Shown piece after piece: positions 1 through 7,514 of a DNA stretch of 13,407 nucleotides (within the stretch, counting starts at the first letter, position 1; the number at the start of each line of letters is the position of its first letter). The stretch is from Scleroderma bovista (Eukaryota > Basidiomycota > Agaricomycetes > Boletales > Sclerodermataceae). Both the position numbers and the translations under genes were made by a program. The notes beneath the pieces were generated by a model. The model did not search any database and was not told the DNA's origin. It worked only from the letters and a program-made list of their open reading frames with translations. The stretch covers positions 1 to 13,407 of the forward strand of contig JAYMGJ010000097.1 of the NCBI GenBank assembly GCA_037178675.1, given 5' to 3'.

Positions 1-234
1 GGCACTAAGACTTCTTGCCCTGCATATGGACCTTAGACTGCAGAGCCCAACTGGAGGTCGATTGGCTACATCATCAATAGTGGTGCTCAAAGTTAACTCG
101 GAGTGCCTAAACCCTGCCTAAACCCTAGCTTGAAAACATAGACTTTAGCGACAATTCAATCTCCGAACTCTCATCCAAATGTGGAGTTTACAGTAGAGAT
201 TTCAAAGTAAGGTAGCCTGTTATATCGCAGATAG
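1..234. other. Upstream flank of the Harbinger transposase gene
   Basis: No gene is visible here. The stretch presumably holds the 5' end or terminal region of the Harbinger-type element, but a terminal inverted repeat cannot be identified because the other end of that element lies outside the window. The only internal structure I see is a tandem 11-mer at 105-126. No convincing TATA box or splice acceptor was recognised just before 235, so an extra upstream exon cannot be excluded. Confidence 0.4.
105..126 (+). repeat. Tandem 11-mer, two copies
   Basis: GCCTAAACCCT occurs twice head to tail (105-115 and 116-126). The words resemble CCCTAA-type telomere repeats but are 11 nt long and only two copies, so a telomeric origin is not supported. 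It may be a subterminal repeat of the DNA transposon. Confidence 0.6.
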
Positions 235-1804
235 ATGTACATATCGCGCTTCAACATCAACCATCATCTCATGCCTCGGACGTCACTTCGAAGGGAGTAC
301 CTTGAACTCCTGGATGGTGCTGCACTAGCTGTAGCGCGAGTAATGTATGAAAATGCTTTGTTAACAGACACAGAGAGTGACGACTCACAATCTGATTCCT
401 GGACCGATCTATCTGGATCTCTGAGCCCGATGCTCATCTCCCCACCCTCCCCACTTTCCCCCATCTTCGGATCTGAAATGAGTTTCGATACACAGTCGAG
501 CACCGGGGATGCCGACTTACTTGGAAACAAACTCCTTGAGGCGATTCAAAATCTGCGCGATGAAGTTGTAACAATGCGAGTACTTGAGATGCCATCTGAA
601 CCAATGCCCCGCGCACCCCAGCTTCACGTCCTCCCCATCTACGCCAGATCACGGCCGAAAAAGTTCCGGCAAAAATTGCGTGTTGACCCGCAAATATTCA
701 ATGACATTTTAGATCACATCACTGACCATCCTGTGTTTCATAATCAGTCAAACAACAAACAATTACCTGTTGACCAGCAACTTGCAATTTTTCTCAACCG
801 TATTGGCCACTATGGAAATGGTGTCACCCCGGATGACATTGCTTTGTGGGGAGGTGTCAGCGTCGGAACGGTCTTCAACTGTACACACCGAGTGATGGTC
901 GCCATCCTTCCATTGCATGACGAGTTCATCTATATTCCATCGGCACAATCCAATCAGATGAGGCGAGCGCGAACATATGCAGAGGCACGCACCTGTTCTG
1001 CATGGAGGAATGGTGTATTTGCAGCAGATGGGACTGCGATTCCTTTGTTCGCGAAGCCTGGCCTGTTTGGGGAAACGTTCTTCGACCGCAAGTCTAATTA
1101 TTCTCTAAATTGTCAGGTATGCACGATAAACATCTACATGATGGAAGTACTCACGCTCGTTAGCTTGTAATCATGCCGCATAATTTGATGATAGTTGATT
1201 ATGCACTTGGGCAGCCAGGAAGCGTCCACGATTCATATGCCTTCCAGGGGACGCAAATGGCGGAAGATCCCACTGTGATCCCACAATCACACTGGATATG
1301 GGCAGATACGGCATATCCATCGGAGAAGTGGTGTGTAGTGCCGTTCAAGAAGCCAAGGGGGGGAAACCTAACAAGGCAGCAGAACACATATAACAGATAT
1401 GTGTCCAAGGTACGCACCAAAGTGAATACATCATTATTAGGTGGATGCGAGATTCTGGATAGGTTCGCGTTTGTGTTGAACATGCCTTCGCAGCACTAAA
1501 GGGCCGATTTCAATCCCTTCGGGAACTCCGCCTGCGAATGCAAAGCGAGGAGGACTTACGGGTCGCAGTGTATTGGATTGAGTGTTGTTTGGTTTTGCAC
1601 AACATGATTATTGTGTTTGAGGGGAATCGCTGGGTGCAAGGTGAGCAGGTAGGATCACTAAGATGGGCAAGAGAAGAGGTGGCAGTGTATGGTGACGATC
1701 CTGATCCCACTGTCGGCCTGGAACAACCTAGGGGAACAGAGGGTCAGCGGTTTCGGAGCTACTTGATGGAGAAACTATTTGATCAGCGTGCTATCCGATT
1801 CTAA
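235..1804 (+). CDS. PIF/Harbinger-like DDE transposase (three exons)
   Basis: I read exons at 235-1116, 1164-1409 and 1463-1804, giving about 489 residues with both introns in phase 0. Intron 1 (1117-1163, 47 nt) has a GTATGC donor, a CTCAC branch-like site at 1150-1154 and a TTAG acceptor. Intron 2 (1410-1462, 53 nt) starts GTACGC and ends GATAG. Splicing joins segments that match the DDE_4 endonuclease fold: FAADGTAIPLF (D265), PGSVHDSYAF (D317), WADTAYP (D342) and VEHAFAALKGRF (E382). D265, D317 and E382 are the likely metal-binding triad that cuts and joins the element's ends. Residues ~150-225 look like the helical DNA-binding region usual before the catalytic core; residues ~45-80 are Ser/Asp/Pro-rich. 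The start is uncertain: 235 is the first ATG, 271 is an alternative, and neither has a strong context. No stop interrupts the spliced frame, so the gene looks intact. Confidence 0.85.
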
Positions 1805-2719
1805 CAACCGAACGCAGCGATAACATTTGGCTATCTGTTAGAAGTACAGAAATGGTAAAATCACAACATGGAGTGGGATGAAAACAAACAAACAAGTCAT
1901 GGTGTGCTGTGATGAAACAAGTGCATCAAGAGAAATGTGCATTCAATGGGAGATCAAAAAATACAACCAGCATTTATTCAGGATGAAGGGCCCTCGCCAG
2001 GTTGGGATGTCGTGAGCTGGGTCTGAGCCAGGAGGAGCTTGAGGTTGAGGAGTTCTCTCTCCTTATCAAGCGCCTCAATATCTGCCTTGCGGATCTCCAA
2101 GTCGATCTGCTTGCTCTCCATGGTACGACGGTGGATATTTTCAGCCTCAACACATTCATTCACAGTTTGGGTTTGAAGATGCGTGATCTCCTTCTCCCGC
2201 ATATGGTATTGCATCTTGATCTGATACCGTTCAGTTTTGAGCGCGGCTAACGTCAACTTTTGCTCCTGAGCACCTTGACTGAACTCATCAAGACGGCCCC
2301 TGAGGTCCAATTTCATTTGCTCAAGAGAGTTCTTGCCCTTCGTTGAGGTTGATTGCGATGCAGATGAACGTTTGTGGCCACCAGTTATGGCACTGGGACC
2401 GGAGAATCCTGAGCTGGTTGAGACGCTCGAAATAGATGAAGGGGGCTGGGAGGAAGGATAAGGGGATGCTCGGAATTGACCGCGTAACTCCGCAGACAGG
2501 CTTTGAGCTTTCATGGTAGGAGTTGATGCAGGCGGGGGGTTAAAACCAAACGGAGAGGGTTCAGGATTGACGATCGCCTGGGGTGACTATAAGAAATGTT
2601 AAGTGCAGCAAAAATCAAGATGAACAATGGACGTACCTCTGGCATAGCCTGCACATCCTCTTGACCATGGGGCATCGGCATGTTTGATCCATCTTCCAGT
2701 GCCTTGCCCCCCTCAACCT

Positions 2720-2789
2720 CAGCCTCCGCCTCCTCCGCCTCCTCCTCCTCCGCCTCCTCCTCCTCCGCCTCCTCCTCCTCCTCCTCCGG
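2720..2789 (-). repeat. Trinucleotide-type microsatellite encoding an acidic run
   Basis: Imperfect repeats of CCT/CCG triplets on + (GAGGAGGAGGCG-like on the coding strand) encode an alternating Glu-rich/Ala tract in the companion protein. The repeat keeps the reading frame, so length changes alter only the acidic linker. Confidence 0.85.
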
Positions 2790-3171
2790 ACCATCTACAT
2801 CCATCATGTTCGCATCGGCGTCATGGCTAGGGCCCCCCGTTTCAGGACCAACATCCCAGTCACCCAGGGGCTCACCCTTGCCACCTAGCACAACATCATT
2901 TCCATCACAAGTTGCCTCATCAGCAGGTTCGTCCCGGACACGCGAGGACTGTTGGCCAGATGTTGCAGCCACACCTCCATGAAAAATAGCAGCTAAGTCT
3001 CCCACACGGTTGTTTTGCTTTGGGTTGAATGATTGAGCATCGTAAGATGGATTTCCATGCCACATAGCGTGGCATTCCTCGAAGTGGGGGAAAGCCGCAC
3101 AGACTTCCTCTAAAGATAACAGCAAGAATTCTTTTTTTTTAAAAAGGGGGGGGGAAGACAGATGAAACATA

Positions 3172-3176
3172 CCCAT
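3172..3176. repeat. Putative left target-site duplication of element B (CCCAT)
   Basis: These are the five bases directly before the B LTR, which begins TG at 3177. Related element A makes a 5-bp duplication, so CCCAT should recur just after B's other LTR, outside the window. It cannot be confirmed here. Confidence 0.4.
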
Positions 3177-3394
3177 TGTCAAGTCCGGGTCTACTCCGGT
3201 AGGAAGTCTGGTCAAGTCCGGATGAAAACAGATGAGGGCAGAGGTCAGAGGTTTGGGCAGAGGTTAGCCCGGGCCGGAGTTGCGACCGATTGGATTCAAC
3301 GACAAGGACAACGAGTGTTGATCCCTTGCGTAGGTTCCGGTCAGGTGGAGATGGAGACGGAGACAGACAAGGGGACAGGAGTAGTAACTTAGAT

Positions 3395-3405
3395 GATTTC
3401 AGACT
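3395..3405 (-). promoter_or_regulatory. Predicted mRNA 5' end of element B
   Basis: On the minus strand, AGTCTGAAATC starts 33 nt downstream of the TATA box. Element A has AGTTCGAATAT in the same place, and the flanking CCTCAGT is shared by both. In A this segment is complementary to the primer site, so it is taken as the start of the transcript. For B the matching primer site is outside the window. Confidence 0.4.
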
Positions 3406-3432
3406 GAGGTATACAAGGTAAACTAGAGGGTA

Positions 3433-3438
3433 CTTATA
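3433..3438 (-). promoter_or_regulatory. TATA box in the B LTR
   Basis: TATAAG on the minus strand within GTATAAGTAC. The same ten bases occur in both LTRs of element A although the LTRs are otherwise dissimilar, which argues for a conserved core promoter driving the element's sense transcript. Confidence 0.65.
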
Positions 3439-3806
3439 CTAAGTAGAAACTAGGGTCGAGTACATACGGTGACAAGTAAACAACCTAATAGCGGACAAGG
3501 GACGACCGGAGTTAGGACTAGGTCAGGTCCGGTGAAAATAAAGTCAGGTCCGGGTAAAATAAATCAGGTCTGGTGAAAAAGCTACAAGGTATAGGATATA
3601 TCGAGTTCACGGAGAACTCACATCAAGGCAGGGTAGACGGCGAGGTGTAGTAAGAGCGAATGGAGTATAGACCAAGGGTCGTAGTTAGCGGAAGGTTATC
3701 TGTGCGACCGTGACCGGAGTAACTAAGAACGACCGGAGTTGAGCTATGGGGCTGCAATGCGACCGGAGTAACCGGATAGGATCCGGAGTTGGACATGGTC
3801 GTAACA

Positions 3807-3819
3807 GTATCCCCCTTTT
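3807..3819 (-). other. Polypurine tract of element B
   Basis: AAAAGGGGGATAC on the minus strand abuts the 3' LTR, where plus-strand DNA synthesis would be primed. Element A has AAAGGGGGGATAC at the same place, and similarity continues ~20 bp into the internal region. Confidence 0.7.
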
Positions 3820-3914
3820 AGGGGCCGAACCCATGAGGCCCCAACGAGGCTGACGTGTGGTCGCCTAAGACAATGCGGAGTCTGGAGTTAATGTCTGAGT
3901 ACGAATTCTGGATC

Positions 3915-3920
3915 TATAAA
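3915..3920 (+). promoter_or_regulatory. TATA box of the B opposite-strand gene
   Basis: TATAAA lies 47 nt before the ATG at 3967, on the strand opposite to gag-pol. Element A has TATAAG at the equivalent place before its own opposite-strand gene. Confidence 0.5.
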
Positions 3921-3966
3921 GCTCAGACCGGTTTTGCCTTTACCCCCAATTTACTGCTATCTGAAA

Positions 3967-4988
3967 ATGTCTGCCATTGCCAAGTCTGTCAGCCCCGCCG
4001 CCCCTGCTGCCACCGAGTCCAAGGATTGGACGAAGGCCCCAACACCAGAGTTACAGTCCGGTAGCGAGGACGAGTCCGACGTTCTCGACGCCAAGGTGAA
4101 GGAGTGCCGTCATTGCAAGCAAGTGAAGAGGGAGGAGAAGCAGCGCAGGGAAGAGGCGGAGAGACGAGCACGTGAGGAGGCGGAGGCGGAGAGAGCGAAG
4201 GTGGAGGCGGAACGCCAAGCGCGGGAGCAGGCGGAGAAGGACAGGGTGGAGGTGCAACGGAGGGCTGCAGAGGTCGCCGCGAGGCAGAGAGCAATGGCGC
4301 AGGAGGCATCGAAGAAGCGAGCAAGGGAGGAACCGGAGGCGGGTCCGAGTGGAGAACGGAGCGACGTCCGGTAAGTAACCTATATATTTTTTGCTTTTTT
4401 ATTTAACTTCCTGGCAGGTGTGTCTGCTGTGCAAAGCACAAGGCCAAGTGCGAACGAGACCCGGAAAGGCCCAAGCAGCGCGCGTGCATGAAGTGCGCCG
4501 GGCTCAAGGAGCAGTGCGAGTGGCCAGAGGTAGGAGGTCCGGGTCCGGTAGAGGACAAAGGGAAGGGCAAGGCAAAGGAAGTCGAGACGTCGCCACGAGG
4601 AGGGGAGAAGAGGAAGAAGAAGAAGATGGTCACCAAGGTCGTTATTGATGACGACATCGTCGAGGTGCTGGGGCCGTCTGGGCAGCGGTCCGGGTTTGAC
4701 CCTGGACCGTTCCTGGAGCGGCTGGACAGGTTGACCGGGGCCGTCGAGGAGATGACCGGTCAGATGCACCGGGTCGTGGATGCCACCCGCTCGGTGGCCA
4801 GAGGTAACGAGCGGCTGACGGCCGGCCTCGAGACCTTCCTCGAGGAGTGCCGATTTTTTATGGCGCCCTGGGACGAAGACGAGGAGTCGGAGGACAGCGA
4901 GGTGGAGGTCGACCCAGAGGAGGTCGAAAAGGAGGTCCAGGGGCTCCAAGAGGAGCAGGAGGATCCTGGCAGCGGTGCGCCGGAGTAG
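3967..4988 (+). CDS. Zn2Cys6-type zinc-cluster/coiled-coil protein encoded antisense to element B
   Basis: Two exons, 3967-4370 and 4418-4988, with a 47-nt intron (GTAAGT...CTGGCAG, T-rich) give about 324 residues. ATG 3967 is chosen over the in-frame ATG 3934 for its AAAATG context. The splice completes an Arg codon immediately before the cluster C-x2-C-x6-C-x11-C-x2-C-x6-C (4419-4517), which is the spacing of fungal Zn2Cys6 DNA-binding domains, typically CGG-binding. A Glu/Arg/Ala-rich coiled coil and a CRHC pair precede it. After it come a basic block (TSPRGGEKRKKKKM, possible nuclear signal), a heptad-like helix and an acidic tail. The gene sits between pol and the 3' LTR, tail to tail with pol (164 bp between stops). 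Element A has a homologous gene in the same place sharing the TSPRGGEK block. It is probably an element-encoded nuclear DNA-binding regulator; that function is inferred. Confidence 0.75.
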
Positions 4989-5093
4989 TTGGTCCGGTCC
5001 GGATTTTGTAAATAGAATGTAAATTAGTTTTACTTTTGTTTATAAAGAAAAGTGCCTTGAGTTTTAGTGAGTGATATTACATGAGACAGAGTG

Positions 5094-5133
5094 AAACAGA
5101 CAGGGGAAAACAGACAAGAGAAACAGATAAGAG
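5094..5133 (+). repeat. Imperfect 13-mer repeat, three copies
   Basis: AAACAGACAAGAG at 5108-5120 and a one-mismatch copy at 5121-5133 are tandem; a weaker copy starts at 5094. It lies between the opposite-strand gene and the pol stop of B, in an untranslated purine-rich stretch. Confidence 0.55.
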
Positions 5134-5152
5134 AACGGAGGCGAGAGTAATA

Positions 5153-5414
5153 CTACATGGACGCAAGTGGTCCAGGTTTGTCCGGATACCGGACATGGTA
5201 ATCTTCTAAGAGTTCCATAGCATTGCCAAGTTCAGTGGCGAGAAGCCATGACGTTTCTTCGTCAGTTCCTTCGTAACCGGACCAACGTACCAAGTACAAA
5301 AGCTTGCACGATTTTCGTCGACGGTCAACCTTGGAGTCGAGGATCTCAGAGATCTCGAACTCCGGTTCACCATCAACTTCGACCGGTGGCGGAGGAGGCT
5401 GTATCCGGTCCGGT
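5153..5414 (-). pseudogene. Element B pol, C-terminal fragment with chromodomain
   Basis: On the minus strand the frame ending in TAG at 5155-5153 reads RIQPPPPPVEVDG..., then EILDSKVDRRR, LLYLVRWSGYEGTDEETSW and YPDKPGP. This matches the chromodomain at the end of element A's pol with few differences, including the Trp residues of the methyl-lysine cage. Chromodomains of this class bind methylated histone tails and steer integration to heterochromatin. The upstream part is cut at 5414 by element A and resumes at 13320. A longer minus-strand ORF overlapping this region (5206-5682) is out of frame with it and is not the product. Confidence 0.85.
5410..5414. repeat. Target-site duplication of element A, left copy (CCGGT)
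   Basis: CCGGT directly before the LTR is repeated at 13320-13324 directly after the other LTR. The 5-bp length is normal for Ty3/gypsy integrases. Confidence 0.95.
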
Positions 5415-6095
5415 TGTTAGAACTGTTTCCTCCGACGAACTCCGACGCAAGCGGAGTTAAGTACGAAGGGTTGTCGACGACAGGCGGAGGAGATGCGGAA
5501 GGGTTTGAGGACTTGGCTTCAGCGTATGTGCTGCGCCCTTGCGATACCTGCGTCCTTGTATTTCGGAGGACTAAGGGACAGAGAGACGGAGGTCCGACGA
5601 AGGTCGGAGTTGCCAGAAGGCAGAGGAGAACAGAGGAGAGTTCGCAGGAGGTATTCAAGCTGATATTCGAACTGAGGGACAATCCCCTCAGCGTGTGGAG
5701 TACTTATACTTTACATCGGGAATGTACAGTAACCGAGAAGCGCAGGGAAACATAGCGGAGACGTAGGTAAGAGTCTGCGGATGACAAACAGATGAGTAAC
5801 ATACACGGAACGGAGATCAGTGATAAGCGCAATGGATCAAAAGGTTAACGGATCACAGCTATGAGTAATCATATCTAATCTAAAACGGGAACAAAGGAAA
5901 CAGGAACAGAGACAGAACGGAAGCATACGATAACCGGAGGCATAGGCGCGGAACTATATACCAAAAGGAGACAGAGCGTCAATAGTCGGAGCGGAGATGG
6001 ATACATAGCGTCGGAGGTGTGCGATTACGATCGGACTTGAGTTTACAACAGACTAGAGGCCTTGCGGAGTCACGAGGCGTCACGTGGTCGTGACA
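5415..6095 (-). repeat. 3' LTR of element A (681 bp)
   Basis: Same length as the LTR at 12639-13319, with 11 differences that I count by eye (about 98.4% identity), every one consistent with C-to-T change at CpG. It starts TGTTAG and ends GTGACA on +. TATAAG is on the minus strand at 5703-5708. I count 12-13 CGGAG on +. A conserved ORF-like stretch inside both LTR copies is not considered a gene. Confidence 0.95.
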
Positions 6096-6108
6096 GTATC
6101 CCCCCTTT
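6096..6108 (-). other. Polypurine tract of element A
   Basis: AAAGGGGGGATAC on the minus strand ends at the first base of the 3' LTR. The tract and about 20 further internal bases are conserved with element B (3807 onward). Confidence 0.75.
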
Positions 6109-6214
6109 AGGGCCTGAACCCTTGAGGGCCTTTGTGCATGTGGACTTCGCAGGTCTGGCATTGTTCTGCTGAGGTAAGCTTTTGATCGGAGTCCGGAAAT
6201 TTAACGTGGGCGCG

Positions 6215-6220
6215 TATAAG
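6215..6220 (+). promoter_or_regulatory. TATA box of the A opposite-strand gene
   Basis: TATAAG lies 59 nt before ATG 6274, in a position equivalent to the TATA box of the B gene. It suggests a dedicated internal promoter rather than read-through from the LTR. Confidence 0.45.
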
Positions 6221-6273
6221 AGTGCGATGCATGTTGTCCGCATTGTTCAAACACCTTGTCCTTCTACCACAAC

Positions 6274-7397
6274 ATGGCTTCCCAACACACCACACCCATC
6301 CCCGCCGAGAACCAGCAACGCGACTGGAAGGAAGCGGAAGACCACGAGCTGGTCACCGACTCTGAAGACGACGAGGCCGACGCAACGGCGAAGTTCGTGG
6401 AGCGCGAGCGGAGAGAAGTAGCGAGGAAGGCGGCGGAAGCAGAGCAGCGACGAAAGGTAGAGGAGGCGCGAGCGGAAGTGCAGAGGAGGAACGGAAGGCA
6501 GAGGAAGAGCGAGAGCGCGAGAAGCGGATCGAGGCGCTGCAAGAGGCACACATAGAGCGACAAAGGCGGGAATTCGAGACGTGGAAGGCGCTGGAGCAGC
6601 AGCGGCGGTTACAGGCACGAGCGGAGTCTATCGCGGCTACACAAGGTAGCGGAGAGGGGACGATGGCGGCGCCAACAGTGATGACAGCAGTGAGGCGTTC
6701 TGCCTGCGTGAGGTGCCGGGAACACCTCAACAACCCGATTGGGTGTGTGGCTCAGGCGAGCTCGAAGGTGACGGCCTGTGCACGCTGCCAGGCTGCACGC
6801 AAATCGTGCTCGTGGAGCACGGCAGGGAAGGCTGCGGAGGCGTCGACACCAGCGGGGAGCGCGATGGAGGGAAGTGGGAAGCCGGTGGAGAAGCGCGCGA
6901 CGAAGAGGAGGTCGAGGACCGCGACGAACACGTCGCCAAGGGGCGGAGAGAAGCACAAGAAGACCCGTACGATGACGGAGGAGGGGGAAGACAAAGAGGA
7001 GATGTTTGGGGTCCCGAAGGCGATGGCGGAGGAGCAGCGCGACGCGCTGGGTATGCTTACCCAGTCGCTAGCGCAGCTGTCGGAGCGCTTGGCAGCCTCC
7101 GAGGCGCGGGAGATTGAGAGGCTCGAGATCGAGCGAGAGCGCTTGGCGCTCGAAAGGAGGCGGTCGGCGAGGGAGGACGAGAGGGTGGAGATGGAGAGGG
7201 CTCGATTGGAGATCGAGCAACAGCGGGCGGAGGACATGTGGCGCCTTGGCACGTTGGTGCGGGTGCCCTTTGTCCAAGGGTCGTCGACAGGGTCGACGCA
7301 GAGGGAGTTGGAGGTGGCGAGGGCGACCGAGGTCGAGAAGGGAGCGGAGGCGGACGATGAAGATGGTATGGCCGACGCGGAGGGAGAGGATGACTGA
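6274..7397 (+). pseudogene. Zinc-cluster/coiled-coil protein encoded antisense to element A, with a frame break near 6480
   Basis: Reading starts at ATG 6274 (CACAACATGG) and stays open as an acidic N-terminus followed by a Glu/Arg/Ala coiled coil. Near 6480 the coiled-coil pattern continues in another frame (from GCAGAGGAGGAA at 6480), which runs to TGA 7397. This is either a one-base deletion-type frameshift or a poor purine-rich intron. The downstream frame carries C-x2-C-x9-C-x10-C-x2-C-x6-C (6705-6809), a Zn2Cys6-like cluster with a longer first loop than the usual x6. It is followed by TSPRGGEKHKK, shared with the B gene, a long charged coiled coil and an acidic tail. The stop lies 117 bp from the pol stop, tail to tail. 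The function, probably DNA binding, is inferred from the cysteine spacing. Whether this copy is active depends on the frame break. Confidence 0.7.
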
Positions 7398-7514
7398 CGG
7401 AACTAACTGCATATATTTTTTTTTTTACTTTTGTACTACCGTTTTTGTTATTTGAATGGAGTATTTTTGCGGATTTGTAAGATATCGGAGTGAGTTCGGA
7501 GGTGGCAGGATGAT

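Larger units (their letters stand above)
235..3176. mobile_element. PIF/Harbinger-type DNA transposon, right part cut off by retrotransposon B
   Basis: Two convergent genes, a DDE_4-type transposase on + and an acidic coiled-coil companion on -, form the two-gene layout known for PIF/Harbinger elements. Their 3' ends are 173 bp apart. The left terminus probably lies in or before 1-234. The right part was separated by insertion of LTR element B at 3176/3177 and would continue beyond B, outside the window. Terminal repeats and the 3-bp target duplication expected for this superfamily therefore cannot be checked, and the coordinates given are only the visible gene-bearing core. Confidence 0.7.
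1978..3176 (-). pseudogene. Harbinger companion gene (Myb/SANT-like partner, C-terminal part), 5' end removed by LTR insertion
   Basis: On the minus strand I read a 4-nt remnant exon (3176-3173), an intron (3172-3110, GTATGT...TTTAG, 63 nt), an exon (3109-2637), an intron (2636-2587, GTACGT...TATAG, 50 nt) and a last exon (2586-1978, stop TGA). Across the second splice the frame runs from ...QAMPE into SPQAIV... and on to MKAQSL..., so two apparent ORFs are one gene. The protein starts with a short conserved-looking block (FPHFEECHAMWHGNPSYD), then an acidic Glu/Ala tract, a Ser/Pro-rich linker and a C-terminal coiled coil of about 115 residues. This is the layout of the C-terminal half of fungal Harbinger partners, which help bring transposase to DNA. 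The Myb/SANT domain itself would lie upstream and is not in the window. The identity rests on position and architecture rather than a diagnostic motif. Retroelement B sits in the coding sequence, so the gene is probably dead. Confidence 0.6.
3177..3806 (-). repeat. 3' LTR of element B (630 bp)
   Basis: Begins TG at 3177 and ends CA at 3806, directly before a polypurine tract homologous to that of element A. The left edge is placed where the companion gene's splice donor context ends and a TGTCAAGTCC terminus begins. It contains a TATA box on the minus strand (3433-3438). The LTR is crowded with CCGG words: I count about 13 CCGG and 6 CCGGAGT, the latter all on +. The second LTR lies outside the window, so the ends are inferred by comparison with A. 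Confidence 0.8.
3177..5414 (-). mobile_element. LTR retrotransposon B (Ty3/gypsy chromovirus), left visible part
   Basis: Reading leftward (element sense) from 5414, this part holds the end of pol with a chromodomain, a convergent opposite-strand zinc-cluster gene, a polypurine tract and the 3' LTR. Element A interrupts B at 5414; B resumes at 13320. B is related to but clearly distinct from A: the pol C-terminus is very similar in protein, the PPT block is shared, and the LTR has a different sequence. B's gag, most of pol and its 5' LTR are beyond the right end of the window. Confidence 0.9.

Noticed and set aside
105..126. Interstitial telomere repeat
   Set aside because: There are only two 11-nt units, not the TTAGGG type usual in basidiomycetes.
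2511..3215. Single 234-codon minus-strand ORF running into the B LTR
   Set aside because: Both ends are intron or LTR sequence read through; splice signals at 2636/2587 and 3172/3110 give a better gene model.
5206..5682. 158-codon minus-strand ORF spanning the A LTR and B pol
   Set aside because: It is out of frame with B's chromodomain and crosses the junction between two elements, so it is a chance fusion.
5415..6095. Classical RIP as the cause of LTR differences
   Set aside because: Changes are at CpG rather than the CpA preference of Neurospora RIP, and the density is low.
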